A stretch of 64,000 nucleotides of DNA from Planococcus sp. CP5-4_YE. GTDB taxonomy: Bacteria; Bacillota; Bacilli; Bacillales_A; Planococcaceae. Below are positions 7,310 through 18,525 of this stretch, piece after piece. The notes beneath the pieces are model-generated. The model did no database searches. It was given only the letters and a program-made list of their open reading frames with translations, and was not told where the DNA came from. The DNA is taken from positions 186,001 to 250,000 of the forward strand of contig NZ_JAHPZO010000003.1 of assembly GCF_019042655.1 (NCBI RefSeq). Reading direction: 5' to 3'. Both the position numbers and the translations under genes were made by a program. Numbering within the stretch: position 1 is the first letter of the stretch; every line of letters begins with the position of its first letter.

Positions 7310-8434
7310 TCAATTTCCGATATGTTCATCGCGGTATTGAAGATGCTGTTCGTAGCTGGTCGAGAAGTAGTTTTTGCCTTCTGAGTCAGCCAGGAAGTAC
7401 AGATAATCCGTTTGGTTCGGGTCAAGCACCGCTTCGATGGATGATGCACCGGCAGCAGCAATCGGCCCGGGCGGCAAGCCTTTATTCGTATAGGTGCTGT
7501 AAGGATCTTCGAACTCGTAATCCGAGTTGAACAAGCGGTCCTTATGCTCGCCCATCGCATAAATGACGGTCGGGTCTGTCTGCAGCGGCATGTCTTGATC
7601 CATGCGGTTGTAGAATACGCTAGCAATGGTTTGTCGATCTGATTTCGCAGTCGCTTCTTCCTCTAGTAGCGAAGCAAAAGTCAATAACCAATGAGGTGAT
7701 TTTTCCTCTTCCTGCAAAACGCTTTGGTAAGGCTCGATATTCGCTTTAGTAGCATCGAGCATCTGCTCAATCAACACGGTAAGTGAAGGATTTTCCTCAT
7801 AAATCGGATAAGTGGCCGGGAATAGATAGCCTTCTAGCGCGAATTTGACGTTCTCCCCTTTGATCTCATCGGTCAGCAATTCAGGGTATTTGGTCATCAA
7901 TTCATCGATATAAGCTTCATCTTGCACTTGTTCCATAAACTGCTCAGCGGTATATTCCGTATTTTCCGCAATTACGCGCTCGGCAATCTCTTCTAAGGTT
8001 AAACCTTCAGGAACACTGATGGTATATAACGGTTCATGATAAACTTTCCCAGTTTTCAAGCTTTCCGTAATTTCGTCCAATGTCATCGACTGAGTCAAAC
8101 CATAGCTGCCTGCCTGAAATTCCGATTCATTTTGGAACTTGACGTAATACTTGTAGATTCTAGCATCTTTAATGATGCCATTGTCTTCAAGCAAGGCGGC
8201 AATGCTATCCAGGTTAGAACCGATCGGCACTTCGATATCGATGACTTCCTCGGAATTTGGATCGACAGGCTCGAGTGCATCGGTGACATAGCTATAAGCT
8301 TGCCAGCCTGCCACCGCGACGACCACAAGAAACACGAGTGCTACGATCAGCACAATGCGCCGAACGATTCGCACTTCTTTTTTCTTTTCCTTCATCCTGT
8401 CGAACATGACGTCTTTCTTTGACTGCTTTTCCAC
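7310..8434 (-). CDS. mltG: Endolytic murein transglycosylase MltG (YceG-like)
   Basis: Cuts nascent peptidoglycan strands in the membrane-proximal wall and so sets glycan length. The 374-residue protein has a basic cytoplasmic N-terminus, one membrane helix (about 25-48), a LysM-like region, and the YceG catalytic domain. The catalytic glutamate lies in the ASLLEEEATAKSD stretch, followed by the FYNRM and GLPPGPIAAAG motifs typical of the family. In B. subtilis (yrrL) it also sits between yrzB and yrrM. Downstream is the 630-base repeat block rather than a direct link to trmR. Confidence 0.94.
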   Translation of the reverse strand: MEKQSKKDVMFDRMKEKKKEVRIVRRIVLIVALVFLVVVAVAGWQAYSYVTDALEPVDPNSEEVIDIEVPIGSNLDSIAALLEDNGIIKDARIYKYYVKFQNESEFQAGSYGLTQSMTLDEITESLKTGKVYHEPLYTISVPEGLTLEEIAERVIAENTEYTAEQFMEQVQDEAYIDELMTKYPELLTDEIKGENVKFALEGYLFPATYPIYEENPSLTVLIEQMLDATKANIEPYQSVLQEEEKSPHWLLTFASLLEEEATAKSDRQTIASVFYNRMDQDMPLQTDPTVIYAMGEHKDRLFNSDYEFEDPYSTYTNKGLPPGPIAAAGASSIEAVLDPNQTDYLYFLADSEGKNYFSTSYEQHLQYRDEHIGN

Positions 8435-8483
8435 GGGTGTTCCCCCTCAGCTATTCATCTCTCCAAAACAGAAGGCGATTCAA

Positions 8484-8519
8484 ACGAAAGGGACGGAATC
8501 AAGGTTCAATTCCGTCCCC
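8484..8519 (-). terminator. Terminator-like hairpin after yrzB
   Basis: On the minus strand GGGACGGAAT and ATTCCGTCCC form a ten-base stem around a short loop, followed by TTTCGTTT. The T tail is interrupted, so strength is uncertain. Confidence 0.6.
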
Positions 8520-8526
8520 CTTATGG

Positions 8527-8835
8527 TTATTGCTCTTCGTTTTCTTCTTCTTCCTCAAGGAAAGTATTGAGCATTTCTTCAATCATGTCCCATTCTTCTT
8601 CCGTTTCGACCGGGCGAAGTTCGCCGCCGGAAACCTTCTCATCGGAATCCAGGTTTTCAGTGAATGAAGATGCGTGGATTTCGATCTCGCCTTCTTCGTC
8701 TTCATCTGCGCCTACTGGGAAATACAAAACGTATGATTTTCCGAAATCTTCCGATTCAAATGTGAACAACACTTCAAATAATTGCTCGTTTCCGTGCTCA
8801 TCCACTACTGTAATATGCTCTTGACCATGTTCCAT
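8527..8835 (-). CDS. yrzB: YrzB family protein (DUF1292)
   Basis: A very acidic 102-residue protein of unknown function. It matches the DUF1292 pattern: an N-terminal [16 protein letters not shown] strand region, a YVLYFPVG core, and an acidic C-terminal tail. The start was moved from 8865 to the ATG at 8835, which has GAGGTG upstream and no longer overlaps ruvX. The alaS-ireB-ruvX-yrzB-mltG order is that of B. subtilis, which supports the call more than the sequence alone does. Confidence 0.85.
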   Translation of the reverse strand: MEHGQEHITVVDEHGNEQLFEVLFTFESEDFGKSYVLYFPVGADEDEEGEIEIHASSFTENLDSDEKVSGGELRPVETEEEWDMIEEMLNTFLEEEEENEEQ

Positions 8836-8848
8836 TTGTGTCACCTCA

Positions 8849-9265
8849 TCATTTTTTTGAATCAAGATAGCCTTGCAAAATCATCACTGCAGCCATCTTG
8901 TCGATCACTTTTTTGCGGTTTTTCCGGCTCACATCAGCCGATATCAGCATTTTCTCCGCTGCCATCGTCGTTAGCCTTTCATCCCAAAGCACTACCGGTA
9001 TATCATATCCTTCTTTTAGCAATGCTGCAAACTTTTCGGAAGCTTCCGCCCGTGGCCCGATTGAGTTGTTCATGTTCTTCGGATAGCCCACGACCGCTTC
9101 CGTTACTTTGTACTCCTGAATCAATTCGCCAAGGCGTTCAAGCCCAAACTGGCCGTTTGCCTCGTCGATTTTGACGGTTTCGATGCCTTGTGCCGTCCAG
9201 CCCAGTGCATCGCTGATCGCCACTCCGATCGTTTTGGAGCCGACATCCAATCCCATTGTTCGCAT
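8849..9265 (-). CDS. ruvX: Putative pre-16S rRNA nuclease / Holliday junction resolvase-like RuvX (YqgF)
   Basis: An RNase H-fold nuclease of 138 residues. The N-terminal [15 protein letters not shown] holds the first catalytic aspartate; WDERLTT and the C-terminal [14 protein letters not shown] supply the other acidic positions. In E. coli the orthologue processes the 5' end of 16S rRNA; resolvase activity was the earlier proposal. It starts two bases after the ireB stop, in a tight ireB-ruvX-yrzB run. Confidence 0.93.
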   Translation of the reverse strand: MRTMGLDVGSKTIGVAISDALGWTAQGIETVKIDEANGQFGLERLGELIQEYKVTEAVVGYPKNMNNSIGPRAEASEKFAALLKEGYDIPVVLWDERLTTMAAEKMLISADVSRKNRKKVIDKMAAVMILQGYLDSKK

Positions 9266-9267
9266 AA

Positions 9268-9534
9268 TTATTCCTCGTTATTCTTTTTGATGTAGAACTT
9301 TACCAGTTCTTCCAAGATTTCATCCCGCTCCAGTTTCCGGATCATGTTCCGGGCGTCCTGGTGGCGAGGGATATAGGCCGGATCACCTGAAAGTAGATAC
9401 CCGACGATCTGATTGATCGGGTTGTAGCCTTTTTCATCTAGAGCAGCATGGACTTGCAGCATGACCTGCTTTACGTCCTGCTCCATCGATTCATCGGATG
9501 AATCGAATTTCATCGTGCGATCAAATGAGCTCAC
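9268..9534 (-). CDS. ireB: IreB family regulatory phosphoprotein (UPF0297, YrzL)
   Basis: An 88-residue protein matching the [10 protein letters not shown] start and the [21 protein letters not shown] core of the UPF0297/IreB family. In Enterococcus IreB is phosphorylated by the IreK kinase and affects cephalosporin resistance; the role here is inferred. I chose the GTG at 9534 since AGTGAGGTG sits six bases before it and the family protein begins at that serine; the longer start at 9543 would overlap that ribosome site. Confidence 0.9.
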   Translation of the reverse strand: MSSFDRTMKFDSSDESMEQDVKQVMLQVHAALDEKGYNPINQIVGYLLSGDPAYIPRHQDARNMIRKLERDEILEELVKFYIKKNNEE

Positions 9535-9621
9535 GACAAGCACCTCACTTTCGGAATGTGTATTGGCAATTCGTTCCTCTTGCTGAATCCCATTATAACT
9601 GAAAGCGCAGATTTGTTAAAC

Positions 9622-12246
9622 CTATTTGACCAAAGTATAAACCGATTCGAGGGCTGCATCCAATTGCTCTGGATTTTTCGCTCCGGCCATCGCCATGTCC
9701 GGACGCCCGCCGCCTTTGCCGCCGCATTGTTCCGCGACCGCTTTGACGATATTGCCTGCGTGGAAATCCTTGCCGGCAATGTTTTTCGATACGCCCGCTG
9801 CAAGCATGACTTTGTCGCCGTCGCTTGCGCCGAGGACAATGACCGCCTGTTCGAACTTCGCTTTCAAGTCATCAACCATCTGGCGCAGCTGGTTATTGTC
9901 TTTTGCTTGAACTTTTGCGGACAATACTGTCACATCTCCGACTTTTCTTGCGGATTCCAGTAATTCACCGGACTGGGCATTGGCGATTTTCTGCAGCAAC
10001 GATTCATTTTCACGCTGTAAAGCTTTAATATCAGCTTGAGTTGTTTCAACTTTTTGCACGAGGTCGCGCGGATTGGCTTTCAATAGGGAAGCTGCCTCAT
10101 CCAAAGTCTTCTCGCTTTGCTTCATGTTCACGTAAGCGCCTTTTCCGGTCAATGCTTCAATGCGGCGAACACCAGCACCGATGCCGCCTTCCGAGACAAT
10201 TTTAAAGACGCCGATTTCGGATGTGTTCGCCACATGGATCCCGCCGCACAATTCGAGCGAGTAATCACTGATGGCAACGACGCGGACGACATCACCGTAT
10301 TTTTCGCCGAACAAAGCCATCGCGCCCATATCTTTTGCTTCCTGCAAGTTATGATAGCCGGATTCAACTTCGATGCCTTCCCAGATTTTTTCATTAACTG
10401 CCTGCTCGATTGTCTCCAATTCTTCTTTCGTCACTTGGCCGAAATGGGAGAAGTCAAAGCGCAGGCGATCTGGGCCGACATACGATCCTGCCTGGTTAAC
10501 GTGCGTGCCGAGCACATCTTTCAATGCCTGATGCAATAGGTGGGTCGCCGTATGGTTTTTGACCGTATGGCGGCGCTCAGTTGCATCGACTTTTGCTTTA
10601 ACAGCTGCTTTCGTCAATTCGCCGGAATCGACTCGGACATTATGCAAGTTCTGGCCGTTCGGTGCTTTTTTGACATCGAGTACGGAAGCCGACACCAAAT
10701 CATTCATCAACACTCCTTTATCAGCAATCTGCCCGCCGCTCTCTGCATAAAATGGCGTTCGATCCAACACTAGTTGCACTTCTTCGCCTTCTTGCACGCT
10801 GTCGACCAATTCACCGTCTTTGACGATGGCGACGATTTCAGCGTCCGCAACTGTGTGCGAATAGCCGATAAATTCGCTTTCTTCTTTAATATTGCCGAGC
10901 ACTTCGGATTGCGTCTGCATGGAATTGACGTTTTGACGCGCGTTTCTTGCGCGTTCGCGCTGTTCATTCATCGCACGTTCGAATCCTCCATGGTCGACAG
11001 CCATTCCTTCGTCTTCTGCATATTCTTCCGTCAACTCTACCGGGAAGCCGTAAGTGTCATACAGGCGGAACACATCTTCGCCTGGAATTGCGTTATGGCC
11101 TGCTTGTTTTTGCTTTTTGACGACAGTATACAAAATTTCCAAGCCGTCATGCAAAGTTTCGAGGAAGCGCTCTTCTTCGAGTTTCATGACACGGACAATG
11201 AAATCTTCCTTGTCTTTGACTTCAGGATAAAAGCTCTGCATGATTTCGCCAACTACCGGCACGAGCTGATACATGAATGGTTTTTCAATGCCCAGTTTTT
11301 TCGAGTAACGGACTGCACGGCGCAATAAACGGCGCAGCACATAGCCACGGCCTTCGTTGGACGGCAAGGCGCCGTCGCCGATTGCAAAGGCAACTGTGCG
11401 CACATGGTCAGCGATGACTTTGAATGCCATATCCTGTTCCTGGCTTTCACCATAGGATTTGCCGGAAATTTCCGCTGTCTTCTCGATGATCGGCACGAAC
11501 AAATCCGTATCATAGTTGGTTGGTACGTCCTGCACAACCGAAGCCATGCGTTCCAAGCCCATTCCCGTATCGATATTTTGTTTCGGCAGCGGCGTGTACG
11601 TATGGTCCGGGTTGTGGTTGAACTGGGAGAACACCAAGTTCCAGATTTCCAGGTAACGGTCATTTTCACCGCCCGGATACAATTCAGTGTCTTCCGGGTC
11701 ATTGCCGTAGCTCTCGCCGCGGTCATAGAAAATCTCGGAGTTCGGTCCGCTTGGGCCTTCCCCGATATCCCAGAAGTTGCCTTCGAGGCGGATGATGCGT
11801 TCAGCCGGCACGCCGACTTCGTTGAGCCAGATAGCATAAGCTTCCTCGTCTTCCGGGTGGATCGTCACGGACAATTTATCGGCATCAAATCCGATCCATT
11901 TATCATCCGTCAAGAATTCCCAAGCCCAATGAATCGCTTCTTTCTTGAAATATTCACCGATCGAGAAGTTGCCGAGCATTTCGAAGAATGTATGATGGCG
12001 AGCCGTTTTGCCGACGTTTTCGATATCGTTTGTGCGGATCGACTTTTGCGCGTTGACGATGCGCGGATTTTCCGGGATGACGCGGCCATCGAAATATTTT
12101 TTTAAGGTCGCAACACCGCTGTTGATCCACAATAGCGACGGGTCTTCAAACGGCACAAGCGGCGCACTCGGTTCCACGTCATGGCCTTTTTCTTTAAAAA
12201 AGTCGAGATAGAGCTTTCTGATTTCTTCAGCTTTTAAATTCTTCAT
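9622..12246 (-). CDS. alaS: Alanine-tRNA ligase
   Basis: A class II aminoacyl-tRNA synthetase that charges tRNA-Ala. The 874 residues cover the catalytic core (about 1-240), the tRNA-recognition region, the editing domain with [11 protein letters not shown] (zinc histidines) and CGGIHV, and the C-terminal DHHA1/C-Ala region ending in [14 protein letters not shown]. The start was set at 12246, where AAGGAGGAA precedes the ATG, not at 12282, which lies in the leader terminator. Expression is likely controlled by the T-box leader directly upstream. Confidence 0.97.
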   Translation of the reverse strand: MKNLKAEEIRKLYLDFFKEKGHDVEPSAPLVPFEDPSLLWINSGVATLKKYFDGRVIPENPRIVNAQKSIRTNDIENVGKTARHHTFFEMLGNFSIGEYFKKEAIHWAWEFLTDDKWIGFDADKLSVTIHPEDEEAYAIWLNEVGVPAERIIRLEGNFWDIGEGPSGPNSEIFYDRGESYGNDPEDTELYPGGENDRYLEIWNLVFSQFNHNPDHTYTPLPKQNIDTGMGLERMASVVQDVPTNYDTDLFVPIIEKTAEISGKSYGESQEQDMAFKVIADHVRTVAFAIGDGALPSNEGRGYVLRRLLRRAVRYSKKLGIEKPFMYQLVPVVGEIMQSFYPEVKDKEDFIVRVMKLEEERFLETLHDGLEILYTVVKKQKQAGHNAIPGEDVFRLYDTYGFPVELTEEYAEDEGMAVDHGGFERAMNEQRERARNARQNVNSMQTQSEVLGNIKEESEFIGYSHTVADAEIVAIVKDGELVDSVQEGEEVQLVLDRTPFYAESGGQIADKGVLMNDLVSASVLDVKKAPNGQNLHNVRVDSGELTKAAVKAKVDATERRHTVKNHTATHLLHQALKDVLGTHVNQAGSYVGPDRLRFDFSHFGQVTKEELETIEQAVNEKIWEGIEVESGYHNLQEAKDMGAMALFGEKYGDVVRVVAISDYSLELCGGIHVANTSEIGVFKIVSEGGIGAGVRRIEALTGKGAYVNMKQSEKTLDEAASLLKANPRDLVQKVETTQADIKALQRENESLLQKIANAQSGELLESARKVGDVTVLSAKVQAKDNNQLRQMVDDLKAKFEQAVIVLGASDGDKVMLAAGVSKNIAGKDFHAGNIVKAVAEQCGGKGGGRPDMAMAGAKNPEQLDAALESVYTLVK

Positions 12247-12261
12247 CAAAATTCCTCCTTC

Positions 12262-12510
12262 TGCATAATAAAAAGCCCTCATCCCCTAATAAAAAGGGAC
12301 GAAGGCTTGATTCGCGGTACCACCCTGGTTACACAGGCAAACATCCTGTGTCTCTCAAGCGCCTTAACGCGGCGGGACGGCAGTGATTAGCTGCACTCGG
12401 GAGTAGCGTTCAAAAGATGCGGCAGAAGGCCCTTTCAGCCAAGGGGAGCCTTTTTCTAAGCAGCCGGAACCTCTTTACTGTCTCCGTCTAGGTGTTGTCT
12501 ATCTGTTATA
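12262..12510 (-). promoter_or_regulatory. T-box leader of alaS
   Basis: The minus strand carries the T-box core AGGGTGGTACCGCG (complement near 12311-12325), followed by a terminator hairpin built from AAGCCTTCGTCCC and GGGGATGAGGGCTT with a T run (about 12265-12310). Upstream is a long stem I region. A GCT triplet (12405-12407) in a GAAC-GCT-AC setting is the likely alanine specifier. Uncharged tRNA-Ala would stabilise the antiterminator and raise alaS expression. Confidence 0.92.
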
Positions 12511-12516
12511 AATTGA

Positions 12517-12545
12517 ATTATAGAAAACCAAGCGGGCCTTGTCAA
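12517..12545 (-). promoter_or_regulatory. Consensus SigmaA promoter of alaS leader
   Basis: TTGACA (12540-12545), a spacer of exactly 17 bases, and TATAAT (12517-12522), all perfect consensus on the minus strand. It overlaps the recD2 stop codon. Confidence 0.9.
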
Positions 12546-14989
12546 GCACCCTCATGGTCGGTATAGTCGCGCGGCGTGATGCCTTCCATGCCGATCATTG
12601 GATGGATGCGGTGGGCGTTCTGCTGTGTCAGGCTTTTCGGTCCTGCAGCTTCCGCTTCTGGCTCTGCCTTTTGAACTGATGTATCTAGTGCATCCGAGGC
12701 TGCTCCTTCATCTGGAACAGCCGCTATGCCCAGTCGGTCTGCCAATGTCGTCAGGCGGCTTGAATCATCGGTACGCTCGACCCCGTAGCGGAACACGCCC
12801 GGGTCGCCGCACAGGATGAGAAAATCTCGGCTTCTTGTGATACCCGTATAGAGCAGGTTGCGCCGCAGCATTTTCATATAGCCTCGGACGACCGGCATAA
12901 TGACCGTCGGAAATTCCGAGCCTTGCGCTTTATGGATCGAACAGCAATAGGCGAGCGTCAGCTGGTTCAAGTCACTGCGCTGATAGGTCACTTCGATGCC
13001 ATCGAACGACACGACGAGCAGATCCTGCTTTTCCACCGTCTCTTTCGCTTTCATGATGGCGACCACTTCGCCCATATCGCCATTGAACACATTGCTTTCA
13101 GGCTGATTGACCAGCTGCAGCACTTTGTCATTAATGCGGTACGTGATGTCGCCGAAAACCAGCTCTTTGCGGGAACCGTCATCGTTCGGGTTGACCATTT
13201 GCTGGATCATCTGATTAAGCGCATCGATTCCAGCTGGCCCTTTATACATCGGCGCAAGCACTTGGATATCTTTGATCGTATGGCCTTTTGCTAAGGCGCT
13301 CTTGACAACTTTCTCGACGACCAGCGGAATTTGGTCTGCGCCAGCACGGATGAATGATCGGTCTGACGTCTTCGCTTCGATATTATCCGGCAGTTTACCA
13401 GCTTTCATCTGGTGCGCGAGTTCGATGATCGACGAGCCTGAGCTTTGACGGTAAATTTCCGTCAGCTCAACCGTCGGAATGCGGCCGGATGCGAGCATGT
13501 CCCGCAGCACTTGCCCGGGGCCAACAGGCGGCAATTGATCCTGGTCACCGACGAAGATTAGCTGGGCATCGACAGGGACCGCTTTTAGTAACTGATGGGC
13601 AAGCCATGTGTCGACCATTGACATTTCATCGATGATGATCAATTTACCTTCGATATCTTTTTCGGTTTCCTCTTCCCGTTCCTGCCCGTTAAAGCCGAGC
13701 AATCGGTGAATCGTCATCGCCGGCAAATCGGTCGACTCACTGAGGCGTTTTGCCGCACGTCCTGTGGGAGCTGCCAAAATGATCGGGAACGGTTCTTTTT
13801 TCTTGGCGTAGTCTTTCGGGTCAAGCGACAAGCCGTGCAGCTCTGCATATACCTCGACCAAACCCCGGACGACTGTCGTCTTGCCGGTCCCGGGTCCGCC
13901 GGTGAGGATCATGACGCTTGAGTTCAAGCTTTTTTCGATGGCATCGATTTGCGTCTCTGCGTAATTGACGCCGAGCCGCTCTTCGGCATCGCCGAGCGCT
14001 TTGCGGATTTCAGATGACGGAAAGCCGTCGCGCGTCTCTTGCTCGGCGATCAATGTTTCTAGCTTCGTCGCAATGCCGACTTCCGAATAATAAAGAGACG
14101 GCAAATAAAGGCGGGTTTCTTCCCCTGCCACTTTGCCTTCTTCGTTCAATTCAATGGCTGCCTGTGAAATCGAGTCGACCGGGATATCTTCGCGTTGGCT
14201 CGCTTCAAGCATTTGCTTGACGAGCGGGATCAAATTCTTCGCATCGACAAAGACATGCCCTTCCGATAAGGAGGCCTGGTTCAATACATGAAGGATCGCC
14301 GCTTTGATACGGTCGGGGTGGCTGCCTGTGATGCCGAGTTTCGAGCCGAGCTCGTCCGCCCGGTGGAAACCGATGCCGTCGATTTCCTCGATGAGCTGGA
14401 ATGGGTTTTTCGTCAGGATATCAATCGTTTCCTCGCGGTAAGCCTGATAAATCCTCATGCCGATTTGCGGGCCAAAGCCCCAATCGTTCAATTGGATCAT
14501 CACGCGCTCAAGGCCTAAGTTCATCTGCAAAGTCGAGCGGATTGTATCTTTTTTATCATCCGACAGGCGCGGGACGCCATCGAGCGCATCCGGGTCTTCG
14601 AGGATTTTTTTTATGGCATCGCTGCCGAGTTTTTTGACGATGGTCTCGGCGGTTTTACGGCCGATGCCGTTAAACAAATCACTCGACAGATAATGAACGA
14701 CGCCTTGTTCCGTTTCCGGCACTTCTTTCTTGAAGGTTTCTGCCTGGAACTGCACGCCGTACTTCGGGTGATTCTTGACGCTGCCGGTGAATTTGTATTG
14801 TTCTTCCAGAGATAGCTTCGGGAAATAACCGGAGACGATGATTTCCTTTTCGGTATAGGGGGTGTTGGTTTGCTGGATTTTCACTTTGATAATGGAGAAG
14901 AGGTTTTGGGGATTGTGAAAAATCGAGACGACCGGACGTCCCAGCACAAATTCACTATCTTTTTGGAATAAATCAATCTGTCCGGACAT
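12542..14989 (-). CDS. recD2: ATP-dependent DNA helicase RecD2 (YrrC)
   Basis: A superfamily 1B 5'-3' DNA helicase of 815 residues, of the long RecD2 type found without RecBC. The N-terminal third carries OB-like and helix-hairpin-helix regions (FNGIGRKTAETIVKKLG; DGIGFHRADELGSKLG). Walker A is GGPGTGKTT near residue 362, Walker B is IIDEMSMVD, and QGSEFPTVIMP plus YTGITRS are C-terminal helicase motifs. The final ~70 residues are a low-complexity tail. It lies downstream of the TPR gene by 26 bases. Confidence 0.94.
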   Translation of the reverse strand: MSGQIDLFQKDSEFVLGRPVVSIFHNPQNLFSIIKVKIQQTNTPYTEKEIIVSGYFPKLSLEEQYKFTGSVKNHPKYGVQFQAETFKKEVPETEQGVVHYLSSDLFNGIGRKTAETIVKKLGSDAIKKILEDPDALDGVPRLSDDKKDTIRSTLQMNLGLERVMIQLNDWGFGPQIGMRIYQAYREETIDILTKNPFQLIEEIDGIGFHRADELGSKLGITGSHPDRIKAAILHVLNQASLSEGHVFVDAKNLIPLVKQMLEASQREDIPVDSISQAAIELNEEGKVAGEETRLYLPSLYYSEVGIATKLETLIAEQETRDGFPSSEIRKALGDAEERLGVNYAETQIDAIEKSLNSSVMILTGGPGTGKTTVVRGLVEVYAELHGLSLDPKDYAKKKEPFPIILAAPTGRAAKRLSESTDLPAMTIHRLLGFNGQEREEETEKDIEGKLIIIDEMSMVDTWLAHQLLKAVPVDAQLIFVGDQDQLPPVGPGQVLRDMLASGRIPTVELTEIYRQSSGSSIIELAHQMKAGKLPDNIEAKTSDRSFIRAGADQIPLVVEKVVKSALAKGHTIKDIQVLAPMYKGPAGIDALNQMIQQMVNPNDDGSRKELVFGDITYRINDKVLQLVNQPESNVFNGDMGEVVAIMKAKETVEKQDLLVVSFDGIEVTYQRSDLNQLTLAYCCSIHKAQGSEFPTVIMPVVRGYMKMLRRNLLYTGITRSRDFLILCGDPGVFRYGVERTDDSSRLTTLADRLGIAAVPDEGAASDALDTSVQKAEPEAEAAGPKSLTQQNAHRIHPMIGMEGITPRDYTDHEGA

Positions 14990-15015
14990 GCGGCCGTCTC
15001 CTCTCTTTCAGTGCT

Positions 15016-15675
15016 TCAATTCAATCGTTCGTTAATCATATCGTAGGCATAACGCGCCATTTCGTTCTTGTCATCCAATGTGTACGCACGCTGCAAATGA
15101 TACATGGCATCTTCCGTGCGGTCGCTCGATACGGCATATAGAACGCCCAGGTTATAATGGACGTCTGAGTTGTCGACATCGATTTCTAGCGCGTAAACAA
15201 ACTGTTCTTCCGCCATGTCAAAAAACTCAAGCGATGCCAATGCGATACCGTAGCTGAGACGCGCTTGCAGGTCATTTGGATCCAATTCGACAGCACGCTG
15301 CAAATAAGGCAAAGCGAGCTTCGGCTGGTCGATGCGTTCGAAGCATTTGCCGACCATGTAATGGGCGTCCGAGCCTTCGATGCCGTTGTGGATTGCTTTT
15401 TCGTATAATTTCAACGCTTCTTCGTAGCGTTCCGCGTTGTAATAGAGATTCGCCAATCCGTAATAGGCCGTCGCGGAGGTTTCATCGAGTGTCAAAGCTT
15501 TCTGGAAAAAACGCTCGGCGCGCTCTGTTTCATTCATGGACGCCAGGACATGCCCAAAGTTGATGTAACCGAGAGCGTCTTCCGGCTGTTCTTCAATGGC
15601 ATTCGTAAACGCCTGGATGGCGTCTTCCGCACGCCCTTCTTGCAAGGCTTTGATGCCGATTTCGTTATAATTCAT
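15016..15675 (-). CDS. Tetratricopeptide repeat protein (YrrB-like)
   Basis: A 219-residue protein made almost wholly of TPR units, about six of them, recognisable by repeated A-YYGLANLYYN-type and A-LSYGIALASL-type helices. TPR folds mediate protein-protein contact; partner unknown. In B. subtilis yrrB sits between mnmA (trmU) and recD2, exactly as here. The ATG at 15675 was chosen over 15690 because GGGGGA lies eight bases before it and it clears the mnmA stop. Confidence 0.88.
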   Translation of the reverse strand: MNYNEIGIKALQEGRAEDAIQAFTNAIEEQPEDALGYINFGHVLASMNETERAERFFQKALTLDETSATAYYGLANLYYNAERYEEALKLYEKAIHNGIEGSDAHYMVGKCFERIDQPKLALPYLQRAVELDPNDLQARLSYGIALASLEFFDMAEEQFVYALEIDVDNSDVHYNLGVLYAVSSDRTEDAMYHLQRAYTLDDKNEMARYAYDMINERLN

Positions 15676-15689
15676 CGCCGATTCCCCCA

Positions 15690-16814
<1,125 letters not shown>

Positions 16815-16823
16815 TCACCTTTT

Positions 16824-17957
16824 CTATTTTTGCGCCAGGCGCTTCGTGATTTGAGCCGTTTTTTCGGCTGCTTGTTCAATATCCGTGGCGGTCAGGCCGA
16901 TGCCGAAACTGAAACGAATGGAATTGCGCAGTTCTGCTGCATTTTGCCCATACATCGCAACGAGCACATGTGACGGGTCAATCGAACCGGCCGTGCACGC
17001 CGAACCGCTCGATGCGGAAATGCCGGACAGGTCCAAATTGACCAAAAACGATTCGATATCGATGCCATTCAAGGAAACGTTGAAAATATGCGGCAATTGG
17101 TCGGTGCCGTTCTCTTTAAAGTCGATGCCATTTCCCTTGAATTCGGCACGGAAAATTTCTTTGAATTCCGTGAACGCTTTGCGTTTATCTTCCATCGTTT
17201 CCTGTGAGATTTTCACTGCGCTGGCAAACGCCTGGATGGCCGGCACGTTTTCCGTTCCGGCACGGCGTTTGCGTTCCTGCTCGCCGCCGTACATCAAGGG
17301 CTTAAGCGGCGTGTTCTTGCGCTGGTATAAAAATCCGATGCCTTTCGGGCCGTTCACTTTGTGGGCAGAGATCGATAGCAAATCGACGTTCAACTCATCC
17401 ACATCGATTGGCAATAAGCCATACGCTTGTACCGCATCGGTATGGAAAGTGACATTCGTCCCTTTCAAAAGCTCTCCGATTTCGGCAATGGGCTGGACTG
17501 TGCCGATTTCATTATTGGCGAGCATGACCGTCACGAGAATCGTATCATCCCGGAGCGCTTGTTTCACGTCTTCTGGCTTGACACGGCCTGTTTCATCCAC
17601 AGGCAAATACGTCACGTCATAGCCCTGTTTCGCCAATTCTTCGCAAGCGTGAAGAACCGCATGATGCTCGGCTTGTGTGGTGATGATATGGCGGCCATCT
17701 TTGGCGCTGGCTGTTCCGAAAATCGCCAAATTATCCGCCTCTGTGCCGCCGGATGTGAAGATAATTTCGTTATCGTCTGCCTGAATGCTTGAGGCGAGCG
17801 TGCGCCGTGCATCATCCAAGATACGCCGTGCATCGCGGCCGGTCTGGTGGATGCTTGATGGGTTGCCGTAATGCTCACTTAAGGCTTTGGCGAACACTTC
17901 AGCTGCTTGCGGATGCATCGGCGAAGTCGCCGCATGGTCCAAATAGATTTGTTTCAT
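16824..17957 (-). CDS. yrvO: Cysteine desulfurase (YrvO/NifS-IscS family)
   Basis: A pyridoxal-phosphate enzyme releasing sulfur from cysteine as an enzyme persulfide. The PLP lysine is in SISAHKVNGPKG (near residue 204) and the active cysteine in SSGSACTAGS (near 327), the longer-loop group I pattern. The N-terminal YLDHAATSPMHP is typical. Its place between cymR and mnmA points to tRNA thiolation as the main job, though general sulfur supply is possible. The ATG at 17957 lies 15 bases after the cymR stop. Confidence 0.94.
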   Translation of the reverse strand: MKQIYLDHAATSPMHPQAAEVFAKALSEHYGNPSSIHQTGRDARRILDDARRTLASSIQADDNEIIFTSGGTEADNLAIFGTASAKDGRHIITTQAEHHAVLHACEELAKQGYDVTYLPVDETGRVKPEDVKQALRDDTILVTVMLANNEIGTVQPIAEIGELLKGTNVTFHTDAVQAYGLLPIDVDELNVDLLSISAHKVNGPKGIGFLYQRKNTPLKPLMYGGEQERKRRAGTENVPAIQAFASAVKISQETMEDKRKAFTEFKEIFRAEFKGNGIDFKENGTDQLPHIFNVSLNGIDIESFLVNLDLSGISASSGSACTAGSIDPSHVLVAMYGQNAAELRNSIRFSFGIGLTATDIEQAAEKTAQITKRLAQK

Positions 17958-17971
17958 GATTCATTAACTCC

Positions 17972-18388
17972 TTATATATAGAACATATAATGTTCGGTGT
18001 CGCCTTCTTCTGTCTGTGCCAAATCTTCGATTGTTGTCGTATCCAAGACGTTCTTCACCGCATCGCGTATGCGTCCCCATAATTCACGCTGGGGCTGCTT
18101 TTCGTCTTCGATGCCTTCGACCGGCTGGATCGGCCCCTCGAGCACACGGATGACGTCTCCTGCTGAAATCTCCTTCGGATGGCGCGTCAGCATATAGCCG
18201 CCGTATGCGCCGCGCACGCTTTTCACGAGCCCTGAATTGCGCAGCGGTGCCACGAGCTGTTCAAGGTAAGCTTCCGACAATTCATTGTCCGCGGCAATCT
18301 TGCGCAGCGGCACTGGGCCTGCCCCATATTGTTTTCCTAATGCAATCATAATTGTTAAGCCGTAACGGCCTTTCGTTGATATTTTCAT
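17972..18388 (-). CDS. cymR: Cysteine metabolism repressor CymR (Rrf2 family)
   Basis: A 138-residue Rrf2-type DNA-binding protein. The N-terminal MKISTKGRYGLTIMIALG and the winged-helix segment around LSEAYLEQLVAPLRNSGLVKSVRGAYGGY are diagnostic. It has no cysteine at all, so it cannot hold the iron-sulfur cluster of IscR; that fits CymR, which works with the cysteine synthase CysK in Bacillus. Its position heading the desulfurase-mnmA operon matches B. subtilis yrzC. Two possible ribosome sites were not separated further. Confidence 0.9.
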   Translation of the reverse strand: MKISTKGRYGLTIMIALGKQYGAGPVPLRKIAADNELSEAYLEQLVAPLRNSGLVKSVRGAYGGYMLTRHPKEISAGDVIRVLEGPIQPVEGIEDEKQPQRELWGRIRDAVKNVLDTTTIEDLAQTEEGDTEHYMFYI

Positions 18389-18464
18389 CTAAAACTACTC
18401 CTCTGGAACCTAATCGTCAATTCTTCAAATAAGTATAGCATATCTTACAGGACATAGGCTTTCA

Positions 18465-18493
18465 ATGACTTTCAGCGCACGATTCGCTATACT
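18465..18493 (+). promoter_or_regulatory. Candidate promoter for rarA
   Basis: ATGACT (18465-18470), 17-base spacer, TATACT (18488-18493). The -10 is one base off consensus, the -35 two. Confidence 0.45.
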
Positions 18494-18525
18494 GATGGAA
18501 TGAATAGACGGAAGGAGTTTTCCTC

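Noticed and set aside
7051-7530. Plus-strand reading frame of 159 codons
   Set aside because: It runs through the hairpin-rich repeat and into the antisense of mltG, with no ribosome site or recognisable protein features.
12330-12350. ACACAGGATGT in the alaS leader as another CsrA-type site
   Set aside because: It belongs to the T-box leader stem next to the T-box core, and the GGA is not presented in a short hairpin loop.
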